Source: an uncultured Alphaproteobacteria bacterium
Lineage (GTDB): Bacteria; Pseudomonadota; Alphaproteobacteria; Puniceispirillales; UBA1172
Assembly: GCA_958431225.1 (NCBI GenBank)
Contig: OY288107.1
Span: 62,001 to 126,000, forward strand
Direction: 5' to 3'
Length of the DNA stretch: 64,000 bases
The notes under the pieces were generated by a model. That model saw nothing but the letters and a program-made list of their open reading frames with translations, was not told the origin of the DNA and did not search any database. This document shows positions 62,946-64,000 of the stretch, piece after piece. The translations under genes and the position numbers were made by a program. Every line of letters starts with the position of its first letter. Position 1 is the stretch's first letter.

Positions 62946-64000
62946 ATGAAACTCAAACTAGAAAATGTTGGCGAATTATTTTGCGGTCCCGGTGGCGGGG
63001 GGCTTGGGGCATCATTTAGCAAAGCACGCGTTAATGGTAGTTTTGCTGGAATGAAACATCTTTGGGCAACAGATTATGACCCTGACAGCTGCAAAACTTA
63101 CCAATACAATATTGAACAATACGAAAACCGCCATTTGCAAATGGAATCATCCATTAAAGTGGTATGTGATGATATTAATTCCCCTGATATTCGCTTAACT
63201 AATGACAAGCAATTTCCTTATGTTGATGGGTTGATATTTGGTTTTCCTTGCAACGATTTTAGCATTGTCGGCGAATCAAAAGGTCTTGATGGTAAATTTG
63301 GGTCATTATACGAACACGGCATTGAATTCCTAAACCGCCCCGATAAACCAAAATGGTTTATTGCGGAAAATGTTTCTGGCCTATCTAGTAGCAATGATGG
63401 GCGCGCTTTTGAAAAAATCCTTAATGAAATGCGCCGCGCTGGATATTGTTTGAGCGTCCACAAATACAAATTTGAAGAATATGGCATTCCACAATCCCGA
63501 CACAGAATCATTATTGTGGGCTTTCGCAAAGACCTTGATATGCAATTTAAGGTACCCGCCCCTTCTTACATAACCAAAACAGCACGGCAGGCTTTAGAGG
63601 GCATACCTGCGCACGCAACCCACCAAGAAAGAACCGCACAATCGCCAATGGTGGTTGAACGGTTAAAACATATCAAGCCCGGGGAAAATGTGTGGAATGC
63701 TGAACTACCTGAACATCTTAGGCTTAATGTTCCGCGCACAAAATTGAGCCATATCTACAAACGCATAGACCCAGATAAACCATCCTATACCGTCACGGGA
63801 AGTGGGGGCGGCGGCACGCATATGTATCATTGGGATGAACCGAGAGCATTGACGAATAGAGAACGCGCTAGGCTGCAAACATTTCCTGATTGGTTTCAAT
63901 TCGCTGGCGCAAAAGAAAGCATCAGAAAGCAGATTGGCATGGCAATCCCTCCAGAAGGAATGCAAATCATTTGCGAAGCCATCTTAAAAACAATTTATGA
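62946..64000 (+). CDS. C5-cytosine DNA methyltransferase, 3' end beyond window
   Basis: Transfers a methyl group from S-adenosylmethionine to cytosine in DNA. Motifs in order: I (LFCGPGGGGLGASF, residues 11-24), IV with catalytic Cys102 in GFPCNDFS, VI ENV (141-143), VIII QSRHRI (183-188), a target-recognition stretch, IX RLQTFPDWF and X-like QIGMAIPPEG. At least 351 residues are present and the frame is still open at the edge. The start at 62946 has only a weak ribosome site; a nine-codon frame (MECFLSDKI) ends on the ATG as ATGA and may couple translation. No restriction enzyme is seen on this side, so it may be solitary or the partner may lie further right. Confidence 0.93.
   Translation, partial: MKLKLENVGELFCGPGGGGLGASFSKARVNGSFAGMKHLWATDYDPDSCKTYQYNIEQYENRHLQMESSIKVVCDDINSPDIRLTNDKQFPYVDGLIFGFPCNDFSIVGESKGLDGKFGSLYEHGIEFLNRPDKPKWFIAENVSGLSSSNDGRAFEKILNEMRRAGYCLSVHKYKFEEYGIPQSRHRIIIVGFRKDLDMQFKVPAPSYITKTARQALEGIPAHATHQERTAQSPMVVERLKHIKPGENVWNAELPEHLRLNVPRTKLSHIYKRIDPDKPSYTVTGSGGGGTHMYHWDEPRALTNRERARLQTFPDWFQFAGAKESIRKQIGMAIPPEGMQIICEAILKTIY

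Noticed and set aside
1..64000. tRNA, rRNA, riboswitch, prophage or transposase genes
   Set aside because: None of the expected sequence signatures was recognised on either strand; faint RNA structures could have been missed without a covariance search.

Overview
The window is bacterial and gene-dense. It probably comes from an alphaproteobacterium with a surface-attached or host-associated marine lifestyle. That placement is inference from a gatC-gatA-gatB operon, a non-pyrrolysine MttB-family methyltransferase next to a Tat-exported binding protein, and many adhesins; no rRNA or housekeeping marker fixes the taxon. No tRNA, rRNA, CRISPR array or insertion sequence was found.

Region 1 (1-37249) is dominated by giant surface proteins on the minus strand. 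Four paralogues (1-1374 partial, 1686-6434, 8157-16892, 22310-37249) share one N-terminal module: a lipobox-like SGFTASVWTLSGVVLxAC segment, a glycine-rich linker, a calcium-loop-like segment (SPVQGARVYFD.D.DG), and an IGEHD motif. Long arrays of cadherin-like, VCBS-like or private repeats follow. A fifth protein (18278-21001) is an RTX/cadherin protein without that module. On the plus strand between them sit two copies of an unusual toxin-antitoxin-like locus. Each has a TacT/AtaT-type GNAT acetyltransferase followed by a tandem row of 63-67-residue proteins. These small proteins match only the C-terminal toxin-binding tail of DUF1778 antitoxins and lack the ribbon-helix-helix DNA-binding domain: four intact units in the first locus, two plus a broken third in the second. 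This is the most novel-looking system in the window. Two small unknown genes, one tandemly duplicated, lie between the RTX gene and the 4979-residue adhesin.

Region 2 (37358-44705, minus strand) holds a probable operon: membrane-anchored alpha/beta-hydrolase, secreted Sel1-repeat protein, C-terminally short MttB-family methyltransferase, and Tat-exported solute-binding protein. A small secreted protein and a second secreted Sel1 protein lie upstream of it.

Region 3 (44871-54187) has an MFS transporter converging on a 2121-residue RTX/cadherin protein. It then has a LysE-family exporter frameshifted at a 7-bp tandem repeat, and a peroxiredoxin.

Region 4 (54188-59620) carries three Sel1-repeat proteins, a LEM-3-like GIY-YIG protein and a second LysE exporter. 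These are embedded in a dispersed intergenic repeat family that carries a 20-bp palindrome. In three places the palindrome sits at a fixed distance from a predicted -10 box upstream of a plus-strand gene, which looks like a small regulon.

Region 5 (59609-64000) is the gatCAB operon on the minus strand, which supplies Gln-tRNA(Gln)/Asn-tRNA(Asn) by transamidation, and a divergent C5-cytosine DNA methyltransferase running off the right edge.
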